A DNA stretch of 7,720 bases, taken from positions 1 through 7,720 of the forward strand of contig JAOUNW010000096.1 in the NCBI GenBank assembly GCA_029880755.1, given 5' to 3'. The notes beneath the pieces were generated by a model that was not told where the DNA came from, searched no databases, and was given only the letters and a program-made list of their open reading frames with translations. The DNA is from Gammaproteobacteria bacterium. Lineage in GTDB: Bacteria; Pseudomonadota; Gammaproteobacteria; Acidiferrobacterales; SZUA-150. Position numbers and translations under genes: made by a program. Below are positions 1-6,987 of the stretch, in pieces. Position 1 is the stretch's first letter. Each line of letters begins with the position of its first letter.

Positions 1-233
1 CCGCCCCATTCGACCACTCTGGCACCTCTCCCGAATCGTGCAATAACCTATTTCTACCGCAGCCAGGCACAATCGACAGGCGGGAAGCTTACTGTGCCCC
101 AACCCATTGGACAAGCCGGTTATTATCCATTACATAGTTACTAGGGCGACCGGCTATCAGCGATCAATAACCAGAGAATCCATCAGGTCTGGCCGCCTCA
201 ACCAATCAAGACATAATCGAAGAATGACAATGC
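1..233. other. Non-coding region upstream of mltF
   Basis: No convincing coding sequence is visible on either strand in these 233 bases. The region must hold the mltF promoter and possibly the promoter of a divergent gene outside the window; in many gammaproteobacteria mltF lies divergent from purL, but nothing here shows purL. I found no good -35/-10 pair: TATTAT (121-126) and TACATA (131-136) are AT-rich candidates without a proper -35 box. A 7-bp inverted repeat at 114-155 is listed separately. Confidence 0.5.
114..155. repeat. Inverted repeat upstream of mltF
   Basis: AGCCGGT at 114-120 is matched by its exact reverse complement ACCGGCT at 149-155, with a 28-base AT-rich centre containing TATTAT and TACATA. 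The arms could flank a promoter as operator half-sites or form a long-looped hairpin. Seven-base arms this far apart can occur by chance, so function is speculative. Confidence 0.3.
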
Positions 234-1673
234 ATGCCCTTTTCCCGAGTAATGCTTAATCGGCGCTTATTACATCATTTATGGGTGTTCCTGGGCACGT
301 CCATACTGCTAGCCAATCTTTCCGCCTGCACGGAAGACACCGCCACCAAGCTCCAGGCGGTGCATGACGCCGGCGAAATCGTGGTCGCCACCATCAATAG
401 CCCCACCACATATTATGAAATTGGCGACACCTATGAAGGCTTTGAGCATGACATGGTCCAGGCCTTTGCCGAGGAACTGGGGGTCAAGGTCCGCTTTAAG
501 CTGGAACCGGATGAGCAAGCCGCCCTACTGGCCATGTTGCGTGGCCAGGCGCATTTTACCGCAGCCGGCATTGCCATAAGTGAACAGGTCGAAAGGGTTG
601 CCAATCTCACCCCTTCCTATCAGAAAGTAACCCGCCAGCTAATTTATCGCTCCGGTTCCAATCCTCCCCGAACCGCGGCTGGTCTGGCGGGCAGGCACAT
701 TGAAATCCCGGCCGGTTCCCGTTACGTCGACCAGCTCAAGGAACTCAAAACCCAGTACCCAGGCCTCTTCTGGACAGAAGTTTTTCATACCGATACGGAA
801 GGATTGCTTCAGAACGTTTGGGAAGGATTGCTGGAACACACCATCGTGGATTCTCATGTCTTTGGCATGAATAAACCCTACTACCCGGAGCTGCGCGTAG
901 CACTCGATCTGCATGCACCGGAACACCTGGCATGGGCCTTTCCCAAAGACGAAGACGACTCCCTGTACCTCGCCGCTTCCCGCTTTATAAAAAAATTCCG
1001 GCGGTCCGGAGAGCTGCGGCGCCTGACTAATCGTTATTATGGTAATGCCAGTCGCTCCAATCCGGTAAACATGACGGTCTACCACGTGCGCATTCAGAAT
1101 CGGCTACCCAATTACCAGGATCTCTTTGAGCAGGCTGGCAGAACTTATAACATCGACTGGCGCCTGCTGGCTGCCATCGGTTATCAGGAATCTTTCTGGG
1201 ATCCGCGAGCCATTTCCCCAACAGGGGTGCGCGGCATAATGATGTTAACCCGGGCGACAGCGGAGTATCTGGGCGTAAAGAACCGCTTGGACCCCGTAGA
1301 GTCGATCGATGGTGGCGCCCGCTATTTTCGGGAAATGCACGAGCGCATGCCCGAGTCCATCACCGAACCTGATCGCACCTGGTTTGCGCTGGCGGCCTAC
1401 AATGTCGGCGCCGGTCATGTGGAAGATGCTCGCATTATCACCCAGCAGGAAAAAGCCAACCCCAACAAATGGGAAGACGTGAAACAATATCTACCTTTGC
1501 TGTCCCGCCCTGCCTGGTACACAAAAACCAAGCACGGGTATGCCCGGGGTGCCGAGCCTGTTCGCTACGTCACGCGGATACGAAACTACTATGAGGCCCT
1601 GGTAAAAATCAATGAGCTGGAGCGCTCACAAGGCGAGAGCGAGGCCATTAAACTGAAGGCGCCTGCGATTTAA
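234..1673 (+). CDS. mltF: Membrane-bound lytic murein transglycosylase F
   Basis: MltF cleaves the MurNAc-GlcNAc bond of peptidoglycan non-hydrolytically, leaving 1,6-anhydro ends, and acts in the periplasm at the outer membrane. The 479-residue product has the family's two-domain layout. An N-terminal SBP_bac_3-like domain spans about residues 45-270, and a C-terminal SLT lysozyme-like domain about 290-455. The SLT domain shows YQES with putative catalytic Glu319, the GVRGIMMLT segment (331-339), AAYNVGAGHV (387-396) and YVTRIRNYY (445-453). The N-terminus has a basic stretch, a hydrophobic segment and lipobox LSAC with Cys32, so it is probably a lipoprotein. Thr follows the Cys, which fits outer-membrane sorting. 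The start is uncertain: ATG 234 has only a weak GAAG upstream, and in-frame ATG 252 (Met7) would keep the whole signal peptide. It stands alone on the + strand, convergent with the cytochrome genes. Confidence 0.95.
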   Translation: MPFSRVMLNRRLLHHLWVFLGTSILLANLSACTEDTATKLQAVHDAGEIVVATINSPTTYYEIGDTYEGFEHDMVQAFAEELGVKVRFKLEPDEQAALLAMLRGQAHFTAAGIAISEQVERVANLTPSYQKVTRQLIYRSGSNPPRTAAGLAGRHIEIPAGSRYVDQLKELKTQYPGLFWTEVFHTDTEGLLQNVWEGLLEHTIVDSHVFGMNKPYYPELRVALDLHAPEHLAWAFPKDEDDSLYLAASRFIKKFRRSGELRRLTNRYYGNASRSNPVNMTVYHVRIQNRLPNYQDLFEQAGRTYNIDWRLLAAIGYQESFWDPRAISPTGVRGIMMLTRATAEYLGVKNRLDPVESIDGGARYFREMHERMPESITEPDRTWFALAAYNVGAGHVEDARIITQQEKANPNKWEDVKQYLPLLSRPAWYTKTKHGYARGAEPVRYVTRIRNYYEALVKINELERSQGESEAIKLKAPAI

Positions 1674-1685
1674 TTCAGATCGGCA

Positions 1686-1719
1686 TGATTGAATCGTAGA
1701 GCGCAATCACTTTTTTTTT
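1686..1719 (+). terminator. Possible intrinsic terminator of mltF
   Basis: Twelve bases after the mltF stop, TGATTG (1686-1691) can pair with CAATCA (1704-1709) around a 12-base loop, followed after one C by nine T residues (1711-1719). The T tract is very good but the stem is short and AT-rich, so this would be a weak hairpin. Confidence 0.45.
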
Positions 1720-1751
1720 CGACACACTCTAAACTCTTCATCTGCACGCAG

Positions 1752-1776
1752 GGCGCAGTGGCATTTCAATTGCGCC
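1752..1776. repeat. Hairpin between convergent mltF and cytochrome genes
   Basis: GGCGCA (1752-1757) pairs perfectly with TGCGCC (1771-1776), with two further pairs inside on the + strand if G-T is allowed. It lies 22 bases past the stop codon of the stand-alone DHC gene. No T tract follows it on the minus strand, so it is not a classical intrinsic terminator, but it could stabilise the 3' end of the cytochrome transcript. Confidence 0.35.
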
Positions 1777-1797
1777 TATTTGTTCAATGCTCTCGCG

Positions 1798-2340
1798 CTA
1801 GTCTTCCCAGGGACCAAAACCGGGAATATTGATTTCCCTCTCTCGAAAGGAACCTTCTTTTGCCTTGCTATGACAGGCAGCACAATTACTGAGACTGCCC
1901 ACTTGTTTATTATCCTTAACCATGCGAGCCGGTATGTCATCGTGCTCCTTGGCAAAATAGGGAACCTCGGTAATGCGCAATGGCACGGCGCCCTTTTTCA
2001 GCGACGCTGCCATCTTTTTAGAACGAGGATAAGAGGATTTGTCGGCAGCATTTGCTTCCAGGTAGGCACTTAGAGTTTTTGCTGTGTCCGCCGGTAACTC
2101 GGCGTTCTCACCAAAATGATCTGCCAGGCCACCCATGAGTTTCTTCCAGGATGCCGCAGGCAAGAATCCCGGCTGATAGGCGAAGTGACACACGCCGCAT
2201 TCGTCTGTATAGAGTTGGTTAGTCACCGGCGCTACGTCCAGTTTTCCTTTGCCACTGCGATCATCGTCATCGGCAACAACAGTTGCTGCCACACCTATTA
2301 CTACTACCGCTAGGACACTTGTCCAGGATTTTCCATACAT
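1798..2340 (-). CDS. Stand-alone periplasmic diheme cytochrome c (DHC family)
   Basis: This 180-residue protein is a small electron carrier. It has a signal peptide (about residues 1-23, cleavage likely after VVA) and two c-type heme sites, CGVCH (48-52) and CAACH (153-157), so it is periplasmic. Between the hemes are DHC-family features: a WKKLM...ADHFGE segment (65-78) and PLRITEVPYF (120-129). Both segments recur almost unchanged in the C-terminal domain of the b561 fusion two genes upstream, so the two are paralogues. In Rhodobacter sphaeroides DHC is known to pass electrons to SHP, and an SHP-type gene lies 29 bases upstream here, supporting the same role. The start is fixed by a strong GGAGG six bases before the ATG. 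It is the last gene of the minus-strand run. MauG or diheme peroxidase is excluded by size and motifs. Confidence 0.9.
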   Translation of the reverse strand: MYGKSWTSVLAVVVIGVAATVVADDDDRSGKGKLDVAPVTNQLYTDECGVCHFAYQPGFLPAASWKKLMGGLADHFGENAELPADTAKTLSAYLEANAADKSSYPRSKKMAASLKKGAVPLRITEVPYFAKEHDDIPARMVKDNKQVGSLSNCAACHSKAKEGSFREREINIPGFGPWED

Positions 2341-2369
2341 AAGCAGCCTCCGAATGTTTAATTAAGTTA

Positions 2370-2777
2370 CTACTGACTGCGCAGATACAAAAGAATATCG
2401 CCTTTCTCCTGGGCACTGCATTCCCGGCCCAGCGTCCATTTACAATTACGCAGGAACCACTTCTCTATTTCTTTGCGGTCCGTCAATCTTTTGTTATTCA
2501 CCGATGGCGCCAGGGGTTCAATGGCCTTTCCGGTAGTTGCGTGCTTTCCGGCATTGCGTAAATTGTCTGTGTGGCACGTGGTACAACTGCGTTCCTTGCC
2601 GGCACCTTTGGGGTCAGGAAAGGATTTCTTCCACAGCGCCTCGCCTCTGGCGGCATCAAAGCCTGACGCACCAGCCTTCTGATATTCCTGTAACAAATCG
2701 TCCACTAACGTTGCGGAAAGCTGACTTGTGACAAACAGACTTAGGAAAAACCCCGTTATGGATAACATATATTTCAT
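2370..2777 (-). CDS. shp: SHP-type monoheme cytochrome c (DUF1924 family)
   Basis: This 135-residue exported protein has an N-terminal signal peptide (about 1-22, cleavage after LSA) and one c-type heme site, CTTCH (65-69). No Met is present after the heme site, so the usual Met axial ligand is absent. Instead the C-terminal part has RNCKW with Asn111 next to Cys112, and Cys120 eight residues on. This matches the sphaeroides heme protein (SHP) arrangement, in which an Asn is the labile sixth ligand and a disulfide lies beside it; SHP binds O2 and NO when reduced, with Asn leaving the iron. It probably takes electrons from DHC, and both flanking genes carry DHC domains. A strong GGAGGT eight bases before the ATG fixes the start. 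The gaps are 35 bases from the b561-DHC gene and 29 to DHC, indicating an operon. The native substrate of SHP is not established. Confidence 0.88.
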   Translation of the reverse strand: MKYMLSITGFFLSLFVTSQLSATLVDDLLQEYQKAGASGFDAARGEALWKKSFPDPKGAGKERSCTTCHTDNLRNAGKHATTGKAIEPLAPSVNNKRLTDRKEIEKWFLRNCKWTLGRECSAQEKGDILLYLRSQ

Positions 2778-2812
2778 GATGGCATACCTCCGGCATCAGA
2801 AACCGCGCTGGT

Positions 2813-3949
2813 TCATTCTGGCAAGCGCATGGCCGCATCCTCGAATGTCCCTTCTTTCGCATCCAGATGGCAGCCTTCGCAGTTTCCTTTTGCGGTCACC
2901 TGTTCGTGTTTCCAATAGCGCTCAGGAATTTTTTTGTGTTTCTTTTGCCAATATGGGGTTTCCGTCACACGCAATGGTATCTCTTCGGCCGGCGTGGAGA
3001 TATCAACCTTCCATGCAGTTTCGGTTAAATGACTTTCGGCACTATTGGCGGTAAGAAATGTCAGAATATTGGTCACGAGCGCATTGTCCATTCCCAAATC
3101 TTCACCGAAATGGTCTGCTTGATCTTGCATCATTTTTTGCCAGGAACGTGCGGGAAGTAATGTCGGGTAGTAAGCCAGGTGGCATTCGCCGCATACCTCT
3201 CGCCACACTGCATTCTCCGGCAAAGCAGGCCCGGTAAACGGTCGGTATTGCTGCCCAGCGGTTTCGGTGAGATAACCGCGAAAAGAAAAGGCCATGAATC
3301 CCAAAGCCGACATGAATAACAATACACCGACGGTACCGTGCCGGGAAACGAGCGATGGCGCCGTGCCGTCCTGCTGTTTGTAACCCGTGACCATGGCCCA
3401 GATCAGATTTTCCCGATGCACCAGGCTTTCGACTATCACGCCCAGAATATGGGCGCATACAACTGCCAGCATTAACCAGGCACTGATTTCATGGGCCTCA
3501 CGCGCAATGGCGCTCACTGCAAAAGAAAACATATTGGCAAGCGGTCCATGCCCTTCCTCGGCGCCGAACACCACAATACCTAACAGGGAAACCACGAACC
3601 CCAGCACGATCAACAAAAATATTGCCCAACTCCCCGCGGGATTGTGCCCGAGGTACCGGGACGCCCGTCCGCTCGCAAGCGCGCCTAAGTAACTCCATAC
3701 CGAAGACCAATCATAAGCGAAGCTATGAAAACGCGAATAATGACTCCCCACCAGACCCCATGCCAGACGAAAAACCAGTAGACCCAGAAACAGATATCCC
3801 ATGTATACATGGACATCGAGATAACGGTTGTCATCATGCGACAACCATGCGGCGGTAAATGACAACACCAACAACCAGTGAAAAATCCGTGTGGGCAGAT
3901 CCCAGACCAATGCGCCGGCCTTTATGTTGCTAACAGGTTCTGTATTCAT
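2813..3949 (-). CDS. Cytochrome b561 fused to a diheme cytochrome c (DHC) domain
   Basis: This 378-residue membrane protein probably oxidises quinol and delivers electrons to periplasmic c hemes. Residues 1-200 form a b561/Ni-hydrogenase cytochrome b-type domain with membrane segments at about 22-37, 47-67, 108-129 and 155-176. It contains the GHNPAG motif (101-106), and likely heme b ligands are among His24, His47, His153 and His167. A fifth segment (about 206-224) leads into a C-terminal DHC domain with CGECH (253-257) and CEGCH (357-361). This topology puts the c hemes in the periplasm. The domain shares SWQKMM, ADHFGE, IPLRVTETPYW and CEGCH...KEGTF with the stand-alone DHC downstream. In known SHP loci the b cytochrome and DHC are described as neighbouring genes; here they are one polypeptide, with an extra DHC copy kept separate. 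AAGAGAG lies about five bases before the ATG. No frame disruption is visible at the junction. Confidence 0.9.
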   Translation of the reverse strand: MNTEPVSNIKAGALVWDLPTRIFHWLLVLSFTAAWLSHDDNRYLDVHVYMGYLFLGLLVFRLAWGLVGSHYSRFHSFAYDWSSVWSYLGALASGRASRYLGHNPAGSWAIFLLIVLGFVVSLLGIVVFGAEEGHGPLANMFSFAVSAIAREAHEISAWLMLAVVCAHILGVIVESLVHRENLIWAMVTGYKQQDGTAPSLVSRHGTVGVLLFMSALGFMAFSFRGYLTETAGQQYRPFTGPALPENAVWREVCGECHLAYYPTLLPARSWQKMMQDQADHFGEDLGMDNALVTNILTFLTANSAESHLTETAWKVDISTPAEEIPLRVTETPYWQKKHKKIPERYWKHEQVTAKGNCEGCHLDAKEGTFEDAAMRLPE

Positions 3950-3990
3950 GACTGCTCTCTTGTGATTGCTTCAATGCAACAGTTTCAATT

Positions 3991-4350
3991 CTATCTCGCT
4001 GCAAGACCCACTGCCCAGTCACTTACAAACTGTTCCACAGACTCTGCAAAATCCGGGGCCAGTTCGTCTTTGGTTACGATGGCTTCGATCACCAGGTCGT
4101 TGCCTCGCTTTTCGACTAACCAGTACAGCCCATTGGGACATCTTGGCAAAGTAAACCTGACTCCGTTACGGGTAACTTCGCGGGTAACAATAAACTGGCC
4201 CCAGATGCAGTAGATCTCCCCCTCACTATCACCATCCTGAATAAGCGAATGAATGGAAGCGCAGTATCGCGTAAGACTGGCGATAGTGATCTGGCTCTGT
4301 ATTTCGGAAACCGATAATGGAGATGGAATACGGCGGCCAAAAGTCTTCAT
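3991..4350 (-). CDS. Hypothetical 119-residue protein preceding the cytochrome module
   Basis: I do not recognise this family. The product has no signal peptide, membrane segment or heme motif, so it is probably cytoplasmic. It has three scattered Cys (30, 48, 71) and no CxxC. The middle (about 45-92) has alternating hydrophobic stretches that suggest beta strands, such as IYCIWGQFIVTREV, GVRFTLP, GLYWLVEKR and DLVIEAIVT. The ends look helical, including a C-terminal amphipathic stretch (about 95-117). It is the longest open frame here and lies on the same strand as its neighbours, 57 bases after terC and 41 before the b561-DHC gene, which supports a real gene. The ribosome site is weak (AGG about 10 bases before the ATG). 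A regulatory or assembly role for the cytochromes is only a guess from position. Confidence 0.7.
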   Translation of the reverse strand: MKTFGRRIPSPLSVSEIQSQITIASLTRYCASIHSLIQDGDSEGEIYCIWGQFIVTREVTRNGVRFTLPRCPNGLYWLVEKRGNDLVIEAIVTKDELAPDFAESVEQFVSDWAVGLAAR

Positions 4351-4407
4351 GAATTAACGCCTAATAGCGGCATAAGGTGAAATTTCTCGTCGCGCGTGGC
4401 GGAAAAA

Positions 4408-5178
4408 TCAGCCAGCTCTTTCCTCGCCATCGGGATTTTCACTAATGCGCCGATGCAGTCTAACCGGCTCCACCATGCGTTTACGCATGCGAATATTGAG
4501 CATCTCGACTAACACTGAAAACGCCATGGCGAAGTAAATATATCCCTTTGGCACATGCACATCAAAACCTTCCACCACCAGGGTAACACCCACCAGGATC
4601 AGGAATGACAATGCCAACATCTTGATGGTCGGGTGTTCATCAACAAAGTCGCCAATCGGCTTTGCTGCCACCAGCATCACGCCTACCGCCAGCACAATGG
4701 CGATAGCCATAATAGAGACCTGATTCACCAGACCCACCGCCGTTATGACCGAATCCAGTGAAAACACAATATCCAGAATGGCAATCTGCACCAGCATCGC
4801 ACCCAAACTGCTAACCACGACGCTTTTTCCGTTTCCTTCCACGCCTTCCAGGCTGTTATGAATCTCAAAGGTGGCCTTGGCCAGCAGAAACAGGCCGCCG
4901 GCAATAAGAATGACATCGCGCCCGGAAATGGCATTGCCAAGAATATTGAACCAGGGCTGGGTGAGCTTCATGACCCAGAATATGGAAAACAGCAAGAGCA
5001 GACGCGTGATCATAGCCAGGCCCAACCCGACACTTCTGGCGAAGGCGCGCTGGTGTTCCGGCAACCGGCCCACAAGAATAGTAATAAAAATGATATTGTC
5101 GATGCCGAGTACAATTTCCAACGCCGTAAGCGTTGTCAGCGCCACCCATGCCTCTGGGCTAGTCAGCCACTCAAACAT
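4408..5178 (-). CDS. TerC family integral membrane protein, YgdQ-like
   Basis: This 256-residue polytopic protein belongs to the TerC family, with about seven hydrophobic segments. Hallmarks are Glu21 and GIDNIIF (25-31) in the first segment pair, LDIVFSLDSV (135-144), HPTIKMLALSFLILVG (182-197) and HVPKGYIYFAM (208-218). The acidic residues Glu21, Asp27, Asp136 and Asp142 are the likely metal-site positions. Overall it resembles E. coli YgdQ, including length, apart from a basic and acidic tail (about 231-256). TerC relatives such as Alx and the Bacillus MeeF/MeeY proteins act in manganese export; the substrate here is inferred only. No tellurite-resistance cluster (TerABDE) is present, so a tellurite role is unsupported. 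AGGTGG stands just before the ATG, and the gene begins 42 bases after the SulP stop. I see no Mn-type riboswitch in that short gap. Confidence 0.9.
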   Translation of the reverse strand: MFEWLTSPEAWVALTTLTALEIVLGIDNIIFITILVGRLPEHQRAFARSVGLGLAMITRLLLLFSIFWVMKLTQPWFNILGNAISGRDVILIAGGLFLLAKATFEIHNSLEGVEGNGKSVVVSSLGAMLVQIAILDIVFSLDSVITAVGLVNQVSIMAIAIVLAVGVMLVAAKPIGDFVDEHPTIKMLALSFLILVGVTLVVEGFDVHVPKGYIYFAMAFSVLVEMLNIRMRKRMVEPVRLHRRISENPDGEERAG

Positions 5179-5220
5179 ATTCCACCTGCCTTTATTGGCT
5201 AAATAAGTTTACACAAAGCG

Positions 5221-6948
5221 CTATTGGCACTCTTTAAATATCAGCGCATTACATGTTGAGCAGATAGTCTTGTCAAGACGTTTATAGATAGCTGAAATAG
5301 CATCTTTTTTGTGATCAAAAAAATGATCGGATCCGATCTTTTTAATGAAACAGGTCTTGGCGGCGAATTCATAAACCGTGGATTTCAGACCAATAAAATA
5401 CAGCCCCCCGCCACGCTTTTTCAAACGCTCGTTTTCTATCACCAGGACTTCGGCGCCACTGAGATCAATAAAATTGATACCGCTCGCCACAATTAAAATA
5501 TGGTAGATATGCTCGTTCTCAATAATCTGATTAATGCGCGTCTGAATATAGTTAATTGAACCGAAATAAACAGACATATCAATACGAATAATCTTCAACT
5601 GCGGACACTGACTGACAGGCTTTTTCTCGATATTGATAAGCTTTCTGTCCTTATCTGCGCTATCTATTGACAGCGTAGGAATATGGGGCGTTGAGGTTTT
5701 TCCCAGGAAAAGCACAATAGACAACAACACGCCGAGGTAGATAGCGAACTCCAGCTCCAACAACAATGTGCTGAAAAACGTAACCAGCAGAATAGAAGTT
5801 TCGGATTTACTGTGTTGCAGTATCTGTTTGACGTGATGGAAATCAATCAGCTTGTAGGCAACAATGAGAATCACGCCACCCATCGCGGCAACCGGCAAAT
5901 AAGCAGTTAGCGGCGCGATCAATAGCACAATCGCCATTAACAACAACGCCGCAAAAATCGCCGACATCGGTGTTCTGGCGCCGGCAGAGTAATTAATACC
6001 TGATCGGGTAAACGATCCGGAACCGGCGTAACTGGAAAAGAAACTACCGACAATATTCGACATTCCCTGTCCGATAAACTCCTGGCTCGGTTGAATCTGC
6101 TGATTGGATTTGGTGGCGACTGCGCGGCTAATAGAAACCGCCTCAATCAATCCCAAGAGGGCCACGGCAAACGCTTCCGGCGCCAGCATCCTTATGGTTT
6201 TAATTGAAATGTCCGGCATCGACAAGGGAGGTAAGTGTGCCGGTATGGCACCAATCAAACGAATAGAGTCAGTGAAATTCTTCAACAACAATGCCAACAC
6301 ACTTCCAGCAATCAGGCCGATCAATAAATGCGGCGCCTTTGGAAACTTCTTTTTGATAAGAACGGCGCTCATCAGCGTGACACCCGCCACCAATACCAGA
6401 AAAATGTTGGCGTCACCCACTCTTTGAAAAATGTCCACCCAGGTATGCAGAAACGATTCACCCTTGGGAATCTCAACACCCAGAATATGTTTCATCTGAC
6501 TGGTGGCAATCAAAATAGCGGCACCGGCGGTAAAGCCAACCACCACTGTGTGGGAAACAAAATTCACCAGAGTTCCAAGGCGCGCCAACCCGAAGGCAAG
6601 CTGATAAACACCCGCCAACAATGTCAGCGTTAAAGTCATCGAAATAAATTGAGGCGTACCGGGATGGGCGTGATGACTAATGGAAGCAAACACGACAATG
6701 GAGATGGCTGTGGTCGGACCAGACACAAGATGATGCGATGAACCAAACAGCGCGGCCACGATAGGCGTGACCATCGCCGTATAAAGACCATACTCCGGCG
6801 GCAGACCAGCGATAGTGGCAAAGGCCACACCCTGCGGCAGCACAATAATGGCGCCGGTAATACCCGCCATGAAATCGGCCTTTAACGTGCCACGGTTAAC
6901 CAGGGCAAACCATCTTAGGAAGGGGAAGATGACATTGAGTTGCTTCAT
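5221..6948 (-). CDS. SulP family anion permease with C-terminal STAS domain
   Basis: This 575-residue protein is a full-length SulP/SLC26-type inner-membrane anion transporter. The membrane domain (about 20-415) shows VLPQGVAFATIAGLPPEYGLYT (37-57, two adjoining motif parts), SGPTTAIS (76-83), the conserved acidic position Glu269 in GLIEAVSISRA, and AGSGSFTRSGINYSAGARTP around 308-327. A STAS domain follows at about 448-555, with the IDLSGAE loop (494-500). The last residues carry Cys563, Cys566 and Cys574 in a CSTC...KEC tail. SulP proteins carry sulfate, bicarbonate, dicarboxylates or other anions, and the sequence does not decide which. No carbonic anhydrase domain is attached. The STAS-coding part is AT-rich compared with the transporter part. 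The ribosome site is weak (AAGAG about 12 bases before ATG). It heads the six-gene minus-strand run. Confidence 0.93.
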   Translation of the reverse strand: MKQLNVIFPFLRWFALVNRGTLKADFMAGITGAIIVLPQGVAFATIAGLPPEYGLYTAMVTPIVAALFGSSHHLVSGPTTAISIVVFASISHHAHPGTPQFISMTLTLTLLAGVYQLAFGLARLGTLVNFVSHTVVVGFTAGAAILIATSQMKHILGVEIPKGESFLHTWVDIFQRVGDANIFLVLVAGVTLMSAVLIKKKFPKAPHLLIGLIAGSVLALLLKNFTDSIRLIGAIPAHLPPLSMPDISIKTIRMLAPEAFAVALLGLIEAVSISRAVATKSNQQIQPSQEFIGQGMSNIVGSFFSSYAGSGSFTRSGINYSAGARTPMSAIFAALLLMAIVLLIAPLTAYLPVAAMGGVILIVAYKLIDFHHVKQILQHSKSETSILLVTFFSTLLLELEFAIYLGVLLSIVLFLGKTSTPHIPTLSIDSADKDRKLINIEKKPVSQCPQLKIIRIDMSVYFGSINYIQTRINQIIENEHIYHILIVASGINFIDLSGAEVLVIENERLKKRGGGLYFIGLKSTVYEFAAKTCFIKKIGSDHFFDHKKDAISAIYKRLDKTICSTCNALIFKECQ

Positions 6949-6973
6949 GTATCGTAAAATCTCTTAATTCGTC

Positions 6974-6987
6974 TTGTTAATCACCAA
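6974..6987. promoter_or_regulatory. FNR/CRP-like 14-bp dyad upstream of SulP
   Basis: On the plus strand TTGTT-AATC-ACCAA matches the FNR consensus TTGAT-N4-ATCAA at 8 of 10 positions, one mismatch in each half-site. It is centred about 32 bases before the SulP ATG, so class II activation would put the transcript start inside the coding region; repression or chance are more likely than activation. Confidence 0.25.

Noticed and set aside
639..1085. 148-residue open frame on the minus strand inside mltF
   Set aside because: It lies fully antisense to the well-supported mltF frame and shows no recognisable domain.
1798..2340. MauG or diheme cytochrome c peroxidase identity for the 180-residue protein
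   Set aside because: It is about half the length of those enzymes and its conserved segments match DHC instead.
2728..3054. Plus-strand 108-codon frame over the SHP / b561-DHC junction
   Set aside because: It runs antisense across two real genes and their ribosome site, and has no family features.
3950..3990. Possible FNR site (TTGA...ATCA) before the b561-DHC gene
   Set aside because: The half-sites TTGAA and ATCAC are one base out of the required 14-base spacing.
4858..5206. Two overlapping plus-strand frames of 111 and 114 codons opposite terC
   Set aside because: They are antisense shadows of a TerC gene with clear family motifs, and their products are low-complexity in character without domains.
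5179..5220. Manganese riboswitch (yybP-ykoY type) before terC
   Set aside because: The 42-base gap to the SulP stop is too short to hold the element.
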